From contig NW_026262690.1 in the NCBI RefSeq assembly GCF_021869535.1, positions 67,387,995-67,451,994 of the forward strand: a stretch of 64,000 nucleotides of DNA. The letters are read 5' to 3'. This document shows positions 27,701 through 34,925 of this stretch, piece by piece. Positions within the stretch are counted from its first letter, which is position 1; every line of letters starts with the position of its first letter. This DNA comes from Mytilus californianus (Eukaryota; Mollusca; Bivalvia; Mytilida; Mytilidae). A program made the translations under genes and the position numbers. The notes beneath the pieces were generated by a model. The model was not told the DNA's origin. It worked only from the letters and a program-made list of their open reading frames with translations, and ran no database searches.

Positions 27701-27923
27701 GTCTTGTCATATTGTTTAATTAACCCTGTTAAGCAACTTACAATCAATCAATCAATCATTTAATTAACCCTGTGACTTTATCTTGATGAATCAATGGAAA
27801 ATTTTTGCAAGTTTTGAAGTTACACAAATTGCAATAATAAAAATTTGTTTTAAATGAATTTATGTTTTTTTTTAAGATGAGAAAGAGTCTTTGGCTGATA
27901 TAATAGAGAAAAAGATTGGTTGA
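6392..27923 (+). CDS. Gene A: TIR-STING-TIR-STING fusion protein (11 coding exons)
   Basis: The predicted protein is 677 residues. The joined coding exons are 6392-6709, 7502-7595, 12330-12425, 14709-14947, 15501-15687, 16132-16211, 16685-17141, 17834-17938, 19407-19627, 23042-23231 and 27877-27923. All junctions are GT/AG and phases agree throughout (total 2034 nt). TIR1 spans about residues 1-137, STING1 138-338, TIR2 339-490 and STING2 491-677. The STING assignment rests on the NVAHGLxWS helix and the YxLVP / IIIPKSC strands. It also rests on a lid-region Arg (R235, R586) and on the long C-terminal helix. By family knowledge STING binds cyclic dinucleotides and TIR can hydrolyse NAD+ or scaffold. 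No transmembrane helices or vertebrate-type TBK1/IRF3 tail are seen, so a cytosolic protein is inferred. An ATTAAA at 28408 is the only weak polyadenylation candidate I noticed. The single-transcript reading is inferred from phase and order, not shown by RNA. Confidence 0.88.
7320..7480 (+). repeat. Two tandem copies of an interspersed-repeat fragment
   Basis: Two copies of about 80 bp begin at AGATGTGGTTTGATTGCCAA and include GAGACAACTATCCACC-type sequence. They lie about 20 bases upstream of the exon 2 acceptor. The sequence matches the end of the retroelement tail at 44318. A short minus-oriented fragment of the other common tail family lies just upstream (7233-7283). Confidence 0.65.
7502..7595 (+). 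CDS. Gene A exon 2: TIR1 C-terminal part
   Basis: The acceptor is TTCTTTATAG. The exon encodes IPQIAVLQEARKI and a following helix. It is 94 nt, entering in phase 0 and leaving in phase 1. Gene B exon 2 has exactly the same length and phases. Confidence 0.9.
7747..7880. repeat. Diverged retroelement-tail fragment
   Basis: It aligns by eye with 30990-31140 (blocks like AAAGACAGAAGATGCCAAGG and CAAAACTCATA). At 31 kb this tail follows a minus-strand RT fragment. It lies within intron 2. Confidence 0.45.
8088..8345. repeat. Common interspersed repeat (AATTGAGAATGGAGATGGGG family)
   Basis: Recognisable blocks are AATTGAGAATGGAGATGGGG, AAGAGACAACAACCCAACCA and GTTTTCAACACAGCGAGAAA. Further copies lie at 29796-29935 and 34805-34925, with a minus-oriented fragment at 7233-7283. 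I recognise it as very abundant in mussel sequence. Confidence 0.65.
9034..11051. mobile_element. 2.0-kb DNA transposon-like element with long terminal inverted repeats
   Basis: The left end (9034) and the reverse complement of the right end (11051) are identical for the first 30 bases, starting CAGAAGTCCATTACTAGACG. After a short indel they match again for about 30 bases to GTCCCC. The flanks carry the same 7-mer TTACTAC (9027-9033 and 11052-11058), a likely target-site duplication. No transposase frame is evident inside, so it is probably non-autonomous. A shorter inverted repeat, AAGGAATTGTATATT, sits at about 10166-10200. It lies inside intron 2 of gene A. Superfamily not assigned. Confidence 0.8.
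11521..11692. repeat. Long near-perfect inverted repeat (hairpin)
   Basis: Arms of about 77 bases (from TTATTTTTACTCGAAAAAAT) match with only a few mismatches around a loop of about 14 bases. This is a hairpin-type MITE-like structure in intron 2 of gene A. Transcripts could fold here. Confidence 0.85.
11816..12070 (+). repeat. tRNA-derived SINE-like repeat
   Basis: The head has a tRNA-like part with a degenerate box B (GAGTTGAAACCCCAGTC, against the GGTTCGANNCC consensus). The body has CTTCCTCCACCAATAAAAA, as seen in mollusc SINEs. A related partial copy is at 3163-3350. Box A is not clear. Confidence 0.55.
12330..12425 (+). CDS. Gene A exon 3: start of STING1
   Basis: The acceptor is TTTATTTCAG. 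The exon is 96 nt, phase 1 to phase 1. It encodes AGNVAHGLVWSHYAGLL and YILP, the conserved first helix of the STING cyclic-dinucleotide-binding domain. Relative to human STING, Ser162 is kept (S158), while Tyr167, which stacks on the ligand base, is Leu (L163). The donor is CCAG|GTATAC. Confidence 0.92.
12437..13749 (+). mobile_element. Tandem-repeat-type (Helentron/HINE-like) element, AGCTCACCTGG family
   Basis: The 5' motif AGCTCACCTGGCCC has a small foldback and is followed by a GTCC/CGTCC-rich tract. Two long similar internal segments start about 12530 and 13031, and a shorter third starts near 13550. Near the 3' end is the inverted copy CCAAGGTGAGCT (13709-13720), then a terminal hairpin GGCTCTTTAGAGCC followed by CTAGTTTTTA. 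It begins only 11 bases after the exon 3 splice site. Confidence 0.75.
14072..14545 (+). mobile_element. Tandem-repeat-type element, TGCCCC family, two monomers
   Basis: The 5' end is TATGCCCCCACAACTGAAAG, then a GTCCGTCC-like tract. Two monomers spaced about 180 bp each carry CTACAGTTTGAATGCTAGGA. The inverted end motif is TGCGGGGGCATCATTTGTG, followed by a small hairpin TGTCTCCCAGACA. It sits in intron 3. Confidence 0.7.
14709..14947 (+). CDS. Gene A exon 4: central STING1
   Basis: The acceptor is TTTTTCACAG. The exon is 239 nt, phase 1 to phase 0. It encodes the helix after the LPDL turn and the YELVPTSC strand. It also encodes the lid region, with R235 aligning by eye with human Arg238 (pattern RxxxxxxY) and F237 at the Tyr240 position. 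Confidence 0.92.
15262..15325. repeat. Fragment of the GATTGCCAATGAGACAAC repeat
   Basis: A short copy of the end of the common retroelement tail (AAAGATGTGGTATGAT...GATTGCCAATGAGACAAC), located in intron 4. Confidence 0.6.
15501..15687 (+). CDS. Gene A exon 5: C-terminal STING1
   Basis: The acceptor is ACCTTTTCAG. The exon is 187 nt, phase 0 to phase 1. It encodes the CICEYPCAIGAM strand and helix, then the KKLQLARFYYTMNSVINHF helix. Human Glu260 is matched by E256, while Thr263 and Pro264 are Cys and Ala. Confidence 0.9.
16132..16211 (+). CDS. Gene A exon 6: end of STING1 and linker
   Basis: The acceptor is AATTTTTACAG. The exon is 80 nt, phase 1 to phase 0. It encodes a charged helix (DETEKVSEVLVKAIKEDL) that closes STING1 and connects to TIR2. 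The homologous gene B exon is 86 nt with the same phases. Confidence 0.85.
16685..17141 (+). CDS. Gene A exon 7: complete TIR2 (degenerate)
   Basis: The acceptor is AATCATTTTCAG and the donor AGTG|GTAGGT. The exon is 457 nt, phase 0 to phase 1. After an acidic linker (EDLEPTPELE) the TIR fold starts at YQVYIAHSEDREDK. The strand CRWFIFLMTQNSV is followed by KDKMLQLRVLAAL, where the Trp-Cys-x-x-Glu of TIR1 should be. The Glu position is R434, so NADase activity is not expected. The whole domain is in one exon, unlike TIR1. Confidence 0.9.
17190..17335. repeat. Possible retroelement-end fragment
   Basis: The block CATGTTTCTTGAATAAGCTTCATCAGG resembles the palindromic 'fleeing/at-end' sequences near 3' ends of Penelope-like and related elements, but no coding part is attached. 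Weak call. Confidence 0.3.
17834..17938 (+). CDS. Gene A exon 8: start of STING2
   Basis: The acceptor is CTGTTTTAG. The exon is 105 nt, phase 1 to phase 1. It encodes LLPAGDVANGLAWGY and NYLRVILP, the first helix of the second STING domain. Here Tyr167 of human STING is kept (Y519), but Ser162 is Gly (G514) and Gly166 is Asn (N518). The last 67 bases and the donor are triplicated (see 17872-18117). Confidence 0.92.
17872..18117 (+). repeat. 83-bp tandem triplication covering exon 8 end and splice donor
   Basis: Three copies start at 17872, 17955 and 18038 with an exact 83-base period. Each copies the 3' part of exon 8 plus its donor (GT at 17939, 18022, 18105). Copy 2 has TGA in the exon frame and copy 3 has minor changes. 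Only copy 1 is attached to the acceptor and keeps the frame. Confidence 0.93.
18245..18415. repeat. Fragment of a CCCCCC / AAAATCCTGGATTTGCATCTG repeat
   Basis: A poly-C run (about 18342-18364), an (AC)n stretch and TTTCAAAATCCTGGATTTGC mark a dispersed repeat. It is also seen near 19895-20015, 30785-30985 and 44085-44112. Confidence 0.5.
19407..19627 (+). CDS. Gene A exon 9: central STING2
   Basis: The acceptor is CTTTTTACAG and the donor CGGCCG|GTAAGT. The exon is 221 nt, phase 1 to phase 0. It encodes CPETLFIIIPKSCDARGVM (the STING strand and turn) and the lid region. R586 aligns with human Arg238, and F588 is at the Tyr240 position. Confidence 0.92.
19895..20015. repeat. Fragment of the GGGGGG/AAATCCTG-CTTCTGG repeat
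   Basis: A G-rich block AGGGAGGGGGG is followed by a C-rich block and TAAATCCTGAATCTGCTTCT. This is the diverged family also seen at 18245 and 30785. Confidence 0.4.
20650..22929 (+). mobile_element. TATACGACCGC-family tandem-repeat element, copy 1
   Basis: The 5' end TATACGACCGCAAAAA is followed by a (GTC)n-rich tract. About 12 tandem monomers of roughly 162 bp follow (GTGTATGGATCT at spacing 162). A G-rich/T-rich spacer and a 3' module with CTCTGCGGTCGTATCAAGC, the inverted copy of the 5' motif, end near AGCATTTTA. It lacks the TATTGCGCAATA array and the 120-140-bp array found in the other copies. It lies in intron 9 of gene A, 112 bases before exon 10. Confidence 0.82.
23042..23231 (+). 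CDS. Gene A exon 10: C-terminal STING2
   Basis: The acceptor is CTATATTACAG and the donor GATG|GTGAGT. The exon is 190 nt, phase 0 to phase 1. It encodes YFIGQYAAPITCLQEM and the final long helix. Human Glu260 is Gln here (Q606), Thr263 is Ala and Pro264 is kept (P610). Confidence 0.92.
24178..24317. repeat. Left copy of a ~138-bp direct repeat
   Basis: About 135 bases starting GTTAAAGACCCTACATCAAC match 25891-26030 with few mismatches. Each contains AGGAATAAAAGCCCTGTTCA. The copies are 1.7 kb apart, as long terminal repeats of a short element might be, but no LTR ends or coding part were recognised. Confidence 0.75.
24318..25890. other. Segment between the direct repeats
   Basis: About 1.6 kb within intron 10. 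From about 24930 to 25850 it is rich in TTTCACAG and CTGTGAAAT motifs in both orientations. Similar sequences bound that part (TTTTATCCTGGGGATAA near 24958 and ATTTCATCCGGATAAAA near 25821), which suggests another repetitive element. No gene was recognised. Confidence 0.4.
25891..26030. repeat. Right copy of the ~138-bp direct repeat
   Basis: Matches 24178-24317 with few mismatches. It ends directly at the MITE beginning at 26035. Confidence 0.75.
26035..26244. mobile_element. MITE with 25-bp perfect terminal inverted repeats (TA-flanked)
   Basis: The ends TACTGTAAATTCAGAAATTA and TAATTTCTGAATTTACAGTA are reverse complements over about 25 bases. The body is also partly palindromic (GCGAAAAATGCG and ATCGCAAAAATTAAAATCGC). 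TA at both ends fits a Tc1/mariner-type MITE. A truncated copy lies at 43955-43996. It lies in intron 10. Confidence 0.85.
26547..26762. mobile_element. Second MITE-like palindromic element
   Basis: The ends TTACTGTGTATTAA and TTAATCCACAGTAATT are near inverted copies. Internal blocks ACCAATTTTCGTGGAATTCA and GAATCCACGAAAGTTGGTAC pair as well. It lies 0.3 kb from the MITE at 26035. Confidence 0.7.
27877..27923 (+). CDS. Gene A exon 11: C-terminus and stop
   Basis: After a T-rich acceptor (TTTTTTTTTAAG) the exon enters in phase 1 and encodes DEKESLADIIEKKIG, then TGA at 27921-27923. It parallels exon 6 after STING1 (DETEKVSEVLVKAIKED), so it fits the repeated-module pattern. The protein ends without a signalling tail. 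Confidence 0.85.
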
Positions 27924-29790
27924 AGACAAATGTGTTAACTCAGCATGCAGGATATAGATGAGCAGACAAATTCATGACAATCATACAACATTGCTTTCTT
28001 ATCTGTGTTATAGCTGTCTCTTGCTTATTTTATGATTTTCTTTGAAACAAGTTTGAAAGAATGTTTACATTGGTATTTCCATAGTGCTCCCTCCTTCTTG
28101 ATTTAATTTGATAAAAAAAATTACACTATTTTCTATAAAAAGTTGATGATAATTATGAATTCTAATTTTATTTTTATAATAATGTCTTTACCTTGACAAA
28201 AGCTTTATTAAAAAGACTATGTGTATATTTCATTGAATAAGCAAGTTTATACAACAGACTACAACACTATCTTGCTTCTAAGTAGTTATTTTGTCATGTA
28301 CAATACATTGTATCTACCTCTGGACACTAGAAATATATTCCATGAAAATTGTTAGTCCGCAAAAAAGTCATGGTCTTCCTTTTTTATTTATTTTCTATAA
28401 ATGCTTGATTAAAGTGCCTACATATGTTCTTTAGGTCACCATATATCAATTACTTGCATCACTGTAATGAAAAAGTATTGTTTTATATTTTTGTATATTG
28501 TTTTAAAGATATTTATTTAATGTTGATGTAATTTATTTTTTATTTTTTCCAATATGTGTGCCCATTAGTTTATTCAATATCAGATTAACATTTTGGTTTA
28601 AGTTAGTTTATTAAGAAGTTAATGTCACATCAACATCAAACACTCTACACATGCATGTTGGTTATGATGTCAAATTTAAAAAAAAATGCCAAATAATTTT
28701 TTTTTAACCAGATTTCACAGTTCACTGAACATGGAAATTTCATATAGTATGAGGAGGATATGATATATCCTATTGACAATTTGAAAATTATCTAAATTGA
28801 TAAAAAGAAGTTTACTTATTTTTTACTGCTTATTATCTTTTTGTAACATTTGTCTATTAGACTATTGAACAAGGTAAAATATGAAAAAAATTGCAAAAGT
28901 ATCTTCTATAGTATGTTAATACTGATTATACTTTTAGCACAATGTCTAAAATATGTCAAATGGTGCCTATGTTTAGAGTTTATATGCCATAATTTATAAA
29001 GTTTTTAAAAAATCTTTGAATTGTTTATTTCAATCAAATTTAAACTGGGTGATGTGTTGGGCTTTCTAATCTGATATTCTTATCAATCAACAAACATGGT
29101 GATCCCAAGTTTTAAATTTATATTTATCGTTATATATTATTTGTTTTTGTTTTTTGGATGAGTTGAAAGTTGATGGTTGGTACAATCATACTTTGGGGTC
29201 CAATTTAAGGACATCACATATACCATAATATGTTATAAATGTTGGAGACAATTGTTTTAATTTTTCCTAGCCTCCTCAGATATTTTGTGGCTGAATGTTT
29301 GTATATCTGTCCTTTGGTGATTCAATTTCATAATGAAGGTGATCCTGTTTGGTTTTGCTGCCATTATTATATATACAACATTAAGAAAGATTTAAAAAAT
29401 ATTGTCATTTTAAAATGAAACCATGGATATTCAGCCAATAATGTACCCAAAGGTCTTTCATAGATTTTGTGCTGATATTAATATTTTTAATGGAACTTTT
29501 TTTTTATATCCATGCTCTTTAGAAAGACTTACTAGTTACCTTTGTGAGCTAATCAGTTTATTCATCTCTGAACCAAATAGTGTATGAACGTTTCAGTTGA
29601 CTGATGAAATGAAAACAAATAATATTTAACAACCAATCCTGATTGATGTTGTATTTTTTATTTCAAATTCCAGTGGAATCATTGATTCTTTACATCGATC
29701 AGTTCTATTCCCCTAATACTTAAGGGATGTGGGGAAAGGATTTGTCTAGGATCTCAGGTCCAATATTACCATATTATAGAGATAGCTGGC
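27924..29790. other. Gene A 3' untranslated region and intergenic sequence
   Basis: AT-rich sequence with no recognised gene. The 3' end of gene A cannot be placed. ATTAAA at 28408-28413 is the only near-consensus polyadenylation hexamer I noticed nearby. Confidence 0.4.
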
Positions 29791-29795
29791 CTATA

Positions 29796-29935
29796 AAATT
29801 GAGAATGGAAACTGGTATTGTTTCAAAGAGACAACAATCCGACCAAAGAGCAAAAAAACAGCCCAAGTCCACCAAAGGGTTTTCAACACAGCTAGAAAAT
29901 CCAGCACCCGTAGGCAGGCTTCAGCTATGCTTTTG
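29796..29935. repeat. Common interspersed repeat (AATTGAGAATGGAAACTGG)
   Basis: Same family as 8088-8345, with GTTTTCAACACAGCTAGAAA and CACCCGTAGGCAGGCTTCAG blocks. Confidence 0.6.
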
Positions 29936-29939
29936 TTAA

Positions 29940-30780
29940 ATAGTTAAGTTGCAAAGCAGACAAAGCCCCCAGGAAAAAATATAAGATGCACTAGAAAGGC
30001 CATGACAATTTAGAATATATGTGGTTAAAAGTTGAAAATCTGGGCAAATGTAGATATACTTGCATATCCCCTGGTAACACACAGTAGTTCAGTGTAATGT
30101 TCATATAATGTCAATTCATAATCTTTTTGGCTTAGCGGTGTTAGTCTTAAAATTATTTATATGATCATCAGTTTATGATTTAGGGAGAGGGCCATGCCTG
30201 GATGGACCTTTTGTGCACTATGACTTCAAAACCTTTTTGTGCACTAATCAGGTATGCTAGGGCAAACAAGAATTGTAATATGTTTAAAAGTACAAGAAAT
30301 TGTTCTTCAAAATCACTCATCTGACCTTAATGTGAAGGTCAAATGTCATCTTCAAGAATACATGACACTTCGTCTTGAGGTGCAACAATGTGCCCAATAT
30401 AAAAAGCATATGTCAAAGCATAAAATCTCCCTTCTGGACAACAAAATGTCATAAAAATTAATTTAAATATCCAGGTCAAAGACCAAGGTCACATGAAGGT
30501 CATGATTCTACACAAAACCTAGTCTTATGGTTATACACCAGCATGTTCAATGTCACAGGGCACTCAAGTGTCAAATGGTAAAAGATTTTTTTTTGCTTTG
30601 TTATAAGCTGTTGGGTGTGATATATATGTTTATGTCAATACTTAGATTAAAGTTGTAATTATTATTCTTTGCACCATTTTTGTAAAGGTAGATGTTTTCA
30701 TTTCAAAAGTAATTTTGGTAACAGTTTCCTAATAATGGGGTGTTTGATTTTCTAAACTGGAGTTAGTCACTGGGGGTATC
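29940..30780. other. Intergenic, nothing recognised
   Basis: No convincing exon or complete element. A short segment near 30290-30550 has a 'GGTCAAATGTCATC'-type composition similar to tandem-repeat elements, but no boundaries are visible. Confidence 0.35.
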
Positions 30781-30784
30781 ATAA

Positions 30785-30985
30785 GCCAGTGGCAGATCCA
30801 GAGAGGGGGTGGGGTTATTGGGGGTGTTCACCCCCCTTTTATCACAAACACAAATTATTATATTATCTCTTTTACGATTTATATGATTTTTTAGCCTAAA
30901 ATCGTCTAAAAATTTATATATATTTAATCCATTTTATGAAATAATACCCCCTTTCAAAAATCCTGGATCCTCCCTGCAAGCCCTT
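30785..30985. repeat. Small inverted-end repeat (GATCCAGAGAGGGGG ... AAAATCCTGGATCCTCC)
   Basis: The left G-rich end (GGCAGATCCAGAGAGGGGGT) and the right C-rich end (CCCCCTTTCAAAAATCCTGG) are imperfect inverted copies. This is the most complete member of the family seen at 18245 and 19895. Confidence 0.55.
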
Positions 30986-30989
30986 TAGT

Positions 30990-31240
30990 CAGAACTCCTG
31001 TGCTGACATAAAAGAGGGACGAAAGATACCAGAGGGACAGTCAAACTCATAGATCGAAAACAAACTGATGCCATGGCCAAAAATAAAAAGACAAACAGAC
31101 AAATAATAGTACAGATGACACAACATAGAAAACTAAAGACTAAGCAACACGAACCCCACCAAAAACTGGGGGTGATCTCAGGTGCTCCGGAAGGGTAAGC
31201 AGATCCTGCTCCACATGTGGCACCCGTCGTGTTGCTTATG
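30990..31240 (-). repeat. 3' tail of an RT element (minus orientation)
   Basis: On the minus strand it lies directly downstream of the RT fragment at 31277-31462. It contains AAAGATACCAGAGGGACAGT and CAGGTGCTCCGGAAGGGTAA, and I recognise it as a common tail in mussel sequence. A diverged copy is at 7747-7880. Confidence 0.65.
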
Positions 31241-31276
31241 TTATTACAAATCCGGTAAATAGTCTAATTCGGTAAG

Positions 31277-31462
31277 TCACATTCGTGAAAAGGGAACAGT
31301 ATTGTAGTTACGACATAAGGAACATATCCTCTGTGAAACGGTTATTCCATAACGGTCAACCAACTCGTGATGGCGTCCGTAAAATTTACGAAGGGATGAT
31401 TTCAACTTCACCATTTGGAACTCTTGGCTTAAGGTAGATGGGGTGTCTAAATTATAATCCAT
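31277..31462 (-). pseudogene. Reverse transcriptase C-terminal remnant
   Basis: Minus-strand frame of 61 codons with LRKFYGRHHELVDRYGI, similar to the C-terminal part of the RT family at 45085-46075. Only this end survives, fused to the 3' tail at 30990. It is a 5'-truncated copy without the catalytic domain. Confidence 0.6.
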
Positions 31463-31530
31463 AGAATTTTTTAATAATTTGCCAAAATGTAGTTTATATC
31501 ATGCTTTTTAAAAAAAAATAATAAAAAGAA

Positions 31531-31740
31531 TGGGTCACGGGGCTTATTTTCACGCTACAGGTTGTGCAAAATTGACAGATTTTGTATAGATTATGCATGG
31601 AAAACCCAATTTTCTGCCATAAAACGAAAACTACACCATAGAATTTTGAGATAAAATATGAGAAGATAGCTCTACTAGTATGCTTTCAGATAAGAAAAAG
31701 AAAAAACGGGGTCACGGGACCCGTTTTCTTGCTACATAAT
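31531..31740. repeat. Pair of GGGTCACGGG...GCTACA repeats
   Basis: GGGTCACGGGGCTTATTTTC at about 31532 and GGGTCACGGGACCCGTTTTC at about 31710 are spaced about 178 bases. Both continue into a GCTACA end. Possibly two monomers of a larger repeat. Confidence 0.5.
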
Positions 31741-32229
31741 AAAATAAATAAATTCCTAGCACATTCTATTGTAAAAGTAACTTTATCTGAATTATCTGCC
31801 CTTACATTTGAGTTGCCTCCCCTTATGTGGCAAAGTTGGAAAAAATAGAATCAAACAAAAGTATTCTTTTTTTTTTTATAGAATACAACCATAAATATGA
31901 TAAAATAGGTCATTTTCTATATTGAAATGAAAATTCTTACACATGAATTACCTACTACTCTCAAAATTTGCACTTTTTATTAAAGATCTACACCGATTGT
32001 TTTCTTGTATTTCAAAATCCAAGATGGAGGAAGACACCCTATCTACCTTAATAGCTTCCTTGTGAGCACAATCCTCTATCAAGAAAATCATGATAGGAAA
32101 CACAAGCCCGGGAATATCGTATCAATTGGTATATATACTCCGTATGCAGGCGCTGCTGGAATGTTGCTACATGAATATCATTCATATGGTCATTTGCTGT
32201 TCATAAAATCAACAACAACATAAAAATGT

Positions 32230-33505
32230 GTAACCGGGCAGTGGTTGTAAAGCAAAATATTATACGAATATACATATATGGAGAAAGCTTTATTTAGATT
32301 CAGTATTATGAGTTACAAACTTCAAAACATAAGCTCAATAGAGCTTTTAACTGAATACATACAAACATATACAACAATATAAAAAACATAATCATGCAAG
32401 CTGAAGCAAACTAAAAATAGAGAAGCACACATAAAATTAAGCACAACATAATCATGGCACAGCATATTATAAATGCCAGCATAACTTTAAAAGAGAAAAG
32501 TATTAAATTTAAAATAACCACATTGAAATAAAATGATACTTATCTAAATGCAGAACAGCAACATGATTCCAAGCCATTCCAGGACAAACTAATTGTTGAA
32601 CGGCCTTTCCAGCATAGAGGATACCTATTAAAGAAAGAATCACTTGCCTTACAACTGTAATAAGCAAAAGATTGACAAAATATTTAACCAGGGAATAAGT
32701 TTGTATCTTTATTAATGTTCCTTGTAAACTATGTTAACAATGTTTTACTTTTTCTGTAAAATATCATATGGCTTGATATTTCCTTTTTCTGTGCAAAATA
32801 TAGTCAGCATGCATTATGTGACCAGGGTCAATGGAAAGAAACGGGGTAACATAGATGCATACCCATGTGGGCACAACGTTATTTCTATACATGACTAATA
32901 TATAAAAAGTAAAAAACAAGGGATACTGGTGGACACTTGTAAGTAGACCCATCACTTTTTTAAAAATGATCCGAGTTTTCACAAAATTGACTGACTTATT
33001 TTACACTATACTTAAAATAAATGATACATATAAACATATATTTCCCCTAATCTGAAAAAAATATTATTCCTAAACGTCCGTACTTGATCCGTTTTTAGTA
33101 TCTCCTAGATCTGGTTCCTTTGGACATGGGAAACCAGTCCGCTCTACTTTCGTTTTGAACAGTTAAAAAGAAAACCAGCAACTTTTTCAAACAAAAGCTG
33201 GTAAGCTTAATTTCATCATGTTCATTATTATCTGAGAAAGCGTCACAAAATATAAAGAACAAAGGTAGACTAAAAGAAGATTTGATGTAAACTTTGCCCG
33301 ATACTGGCGAAGGACCACATAAATAATAATTTCAACGTTTGATTACTGTTCCTTACCTGGAAGAAGAAAAAGGTAAGTGAGAATACCCAAGGATAATATA
33401 CAAAGTAAATCGTCCAATGTAAATTTTTTACCGTCTGATAGTAATAGTTGAGTAAATAAATACTTGTAAATTCGTTATAGCAGCTTAATTTCTACGAATT
33501 ATAGT
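32230..33505. other. Intergenic, nothing recognised
   Basis: AT-rich sequence with short open frames only. No family resemblance was seen. Confidence 0.4.
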
Positions 33506-33508
33506 CAT

Positions 33509-34155
33509 CTCGTATACCATTGCAAACTTGTACCAATGTCAACTCGTACCACTAAAAGCAAACTCGTACCACGGTAAATTCGTACCATTGCAAACTCGTA
33601 CCAACTTATTTAAATGCATTCAAATGGTGTTAAATGACGAATAAATATTTAAATTTCCCTAAATAAATGACCAATTTGTAGCTGATTGTTCCTTGTCTAA
33701 TTGGATGAAGAAAACTGGCAGATTGGCTTTGTTGTCTTCCTTGAACCGTTCCATTATTTAACTTTTACTGATAAATATTTCATTTAATGTTTAATCATTA
33801 CAAAGTAGTTAAATTGAATAGATTTTTGCATTTATAGCTGTGTAAAGGTTTTTGTGCAGTAATAAAGAAATTCAAAAAAAAATTATAAAGATTTGCAAAA
33901 ACAATTCAGAAAACATTTGTATATTGTATATCTGTTCAATCTATAATTCAATAAAATTCAGGAAAATTAATTAATATTTTATAAAGATTTGCAAAAACAT
34001 TGCATATATATTGTATATTTTTAATGGTACGAGTTTGCAGTGGTACATTGAGTTCGCTATGGTACGACTTCGCAGTGGTACGAGTTTACATTGGTACGAG
34101 TTGACTTTAGTGGTAGGAGTTGACATGGTACGAGTTTGCAATGGTACGAGTTGAC
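33509..34155. mobile_element. Foldback element with arms built of ACTCGTACC repeats
   Basis: The left arm (33509-33602) holds several copies of GCAAACTCGTACCA-type units. The right arm (34024-34155) holds the reverse complement (GGTACGAGTTTGC, GGTACGAGTTGACT) in about eight copies. The spacer is about 420 bp and AT-rich. Arms made of short direct repeats in opposite orientation are typical of foldback elements. No coding capacity. Confidence 0.8.
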
Positions 34156-34804
34156 TTGCTTCCATTTCTACTCAGTAGACTACTGATCCTGTCAGGATTT
34201 TAACTAGTTAAAATAATAATCTGTGACGCCTTCCTACAACCCTTGCAAGGCTATTTTATTTTTTCTGTGATGGTTGCAGTGATGGATCCAGGGTTGTTTT
34301 TTTTTACGATCAATGCATGCTTTTGTTATATTACACAATAAATATACAATATATGTACATTGTCTTAAAATATAAAATTTATTTGTATGAGCTTTAGAAA
34401 CAGGACAAAAAGCGAGGCTGAGCATTTCTCCTGTTTCGTAGCGAGTACGAAGAAATTTTATATTTTCCAACAATGTACATATATTGTTTTTGTCCTGAAA
34501 TTTACACCCAAAACTTGAAACTTTAGTTGTTAAAATCAAAATGATTGTCTCTAATTTTCAAAGAAATCAACATAGTATAAACACATACTGCGAAAGTCTC
34601 AGGACCCAAAAATGAACTGTTACACAAAAAGAAATATCCACATTACCGCTTGCTCAACATGGAAGTGGGATAACAGGAGACTTTATTTGTACAAGTACAA
34701 TTAAAGCAAAAATTTATTTGTGTACCTGTTATTTGTACAATAGTTGGCTGATTGCAGGATAACAAGGTCATGAAGGTATATTTGAGATTCGATATAGTCC
34801 TTAT

Positions 34805-34925
34805 AAAATAAAATTGAGAATGGAAATGGGGAAATTGTGTCAAAGAGACAACAACCCGACCAAAGGGCAGAAAACAGACGAAAGCCACCAATTGGTCTTC
34901 AACACAGAAAATCCCGCATCCAGAA
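34805..34925. repeat. Common interspersed repeat (AATTGAGAATGGAAATGGGG)
   Basis: Third plus-oriented copy of the family at 8088 and 29796, including AAGAGACAACAACCCGACCA. Confidence 0.65.

Noticed and set aside
32005..32223. 72-codon frame in the intergenic region
   Set aside because: No recognisable domain, no splice context linking it to neighbours and unremarkable length for AT-rich DNA.
33509..34155. CRISPR-like array of short repeats with spacers
   Set aside because: Units are adjacent without uniform spacers and occur in opposite orientations in two arms. The genome is eukaryotic. A foldback element explains it.
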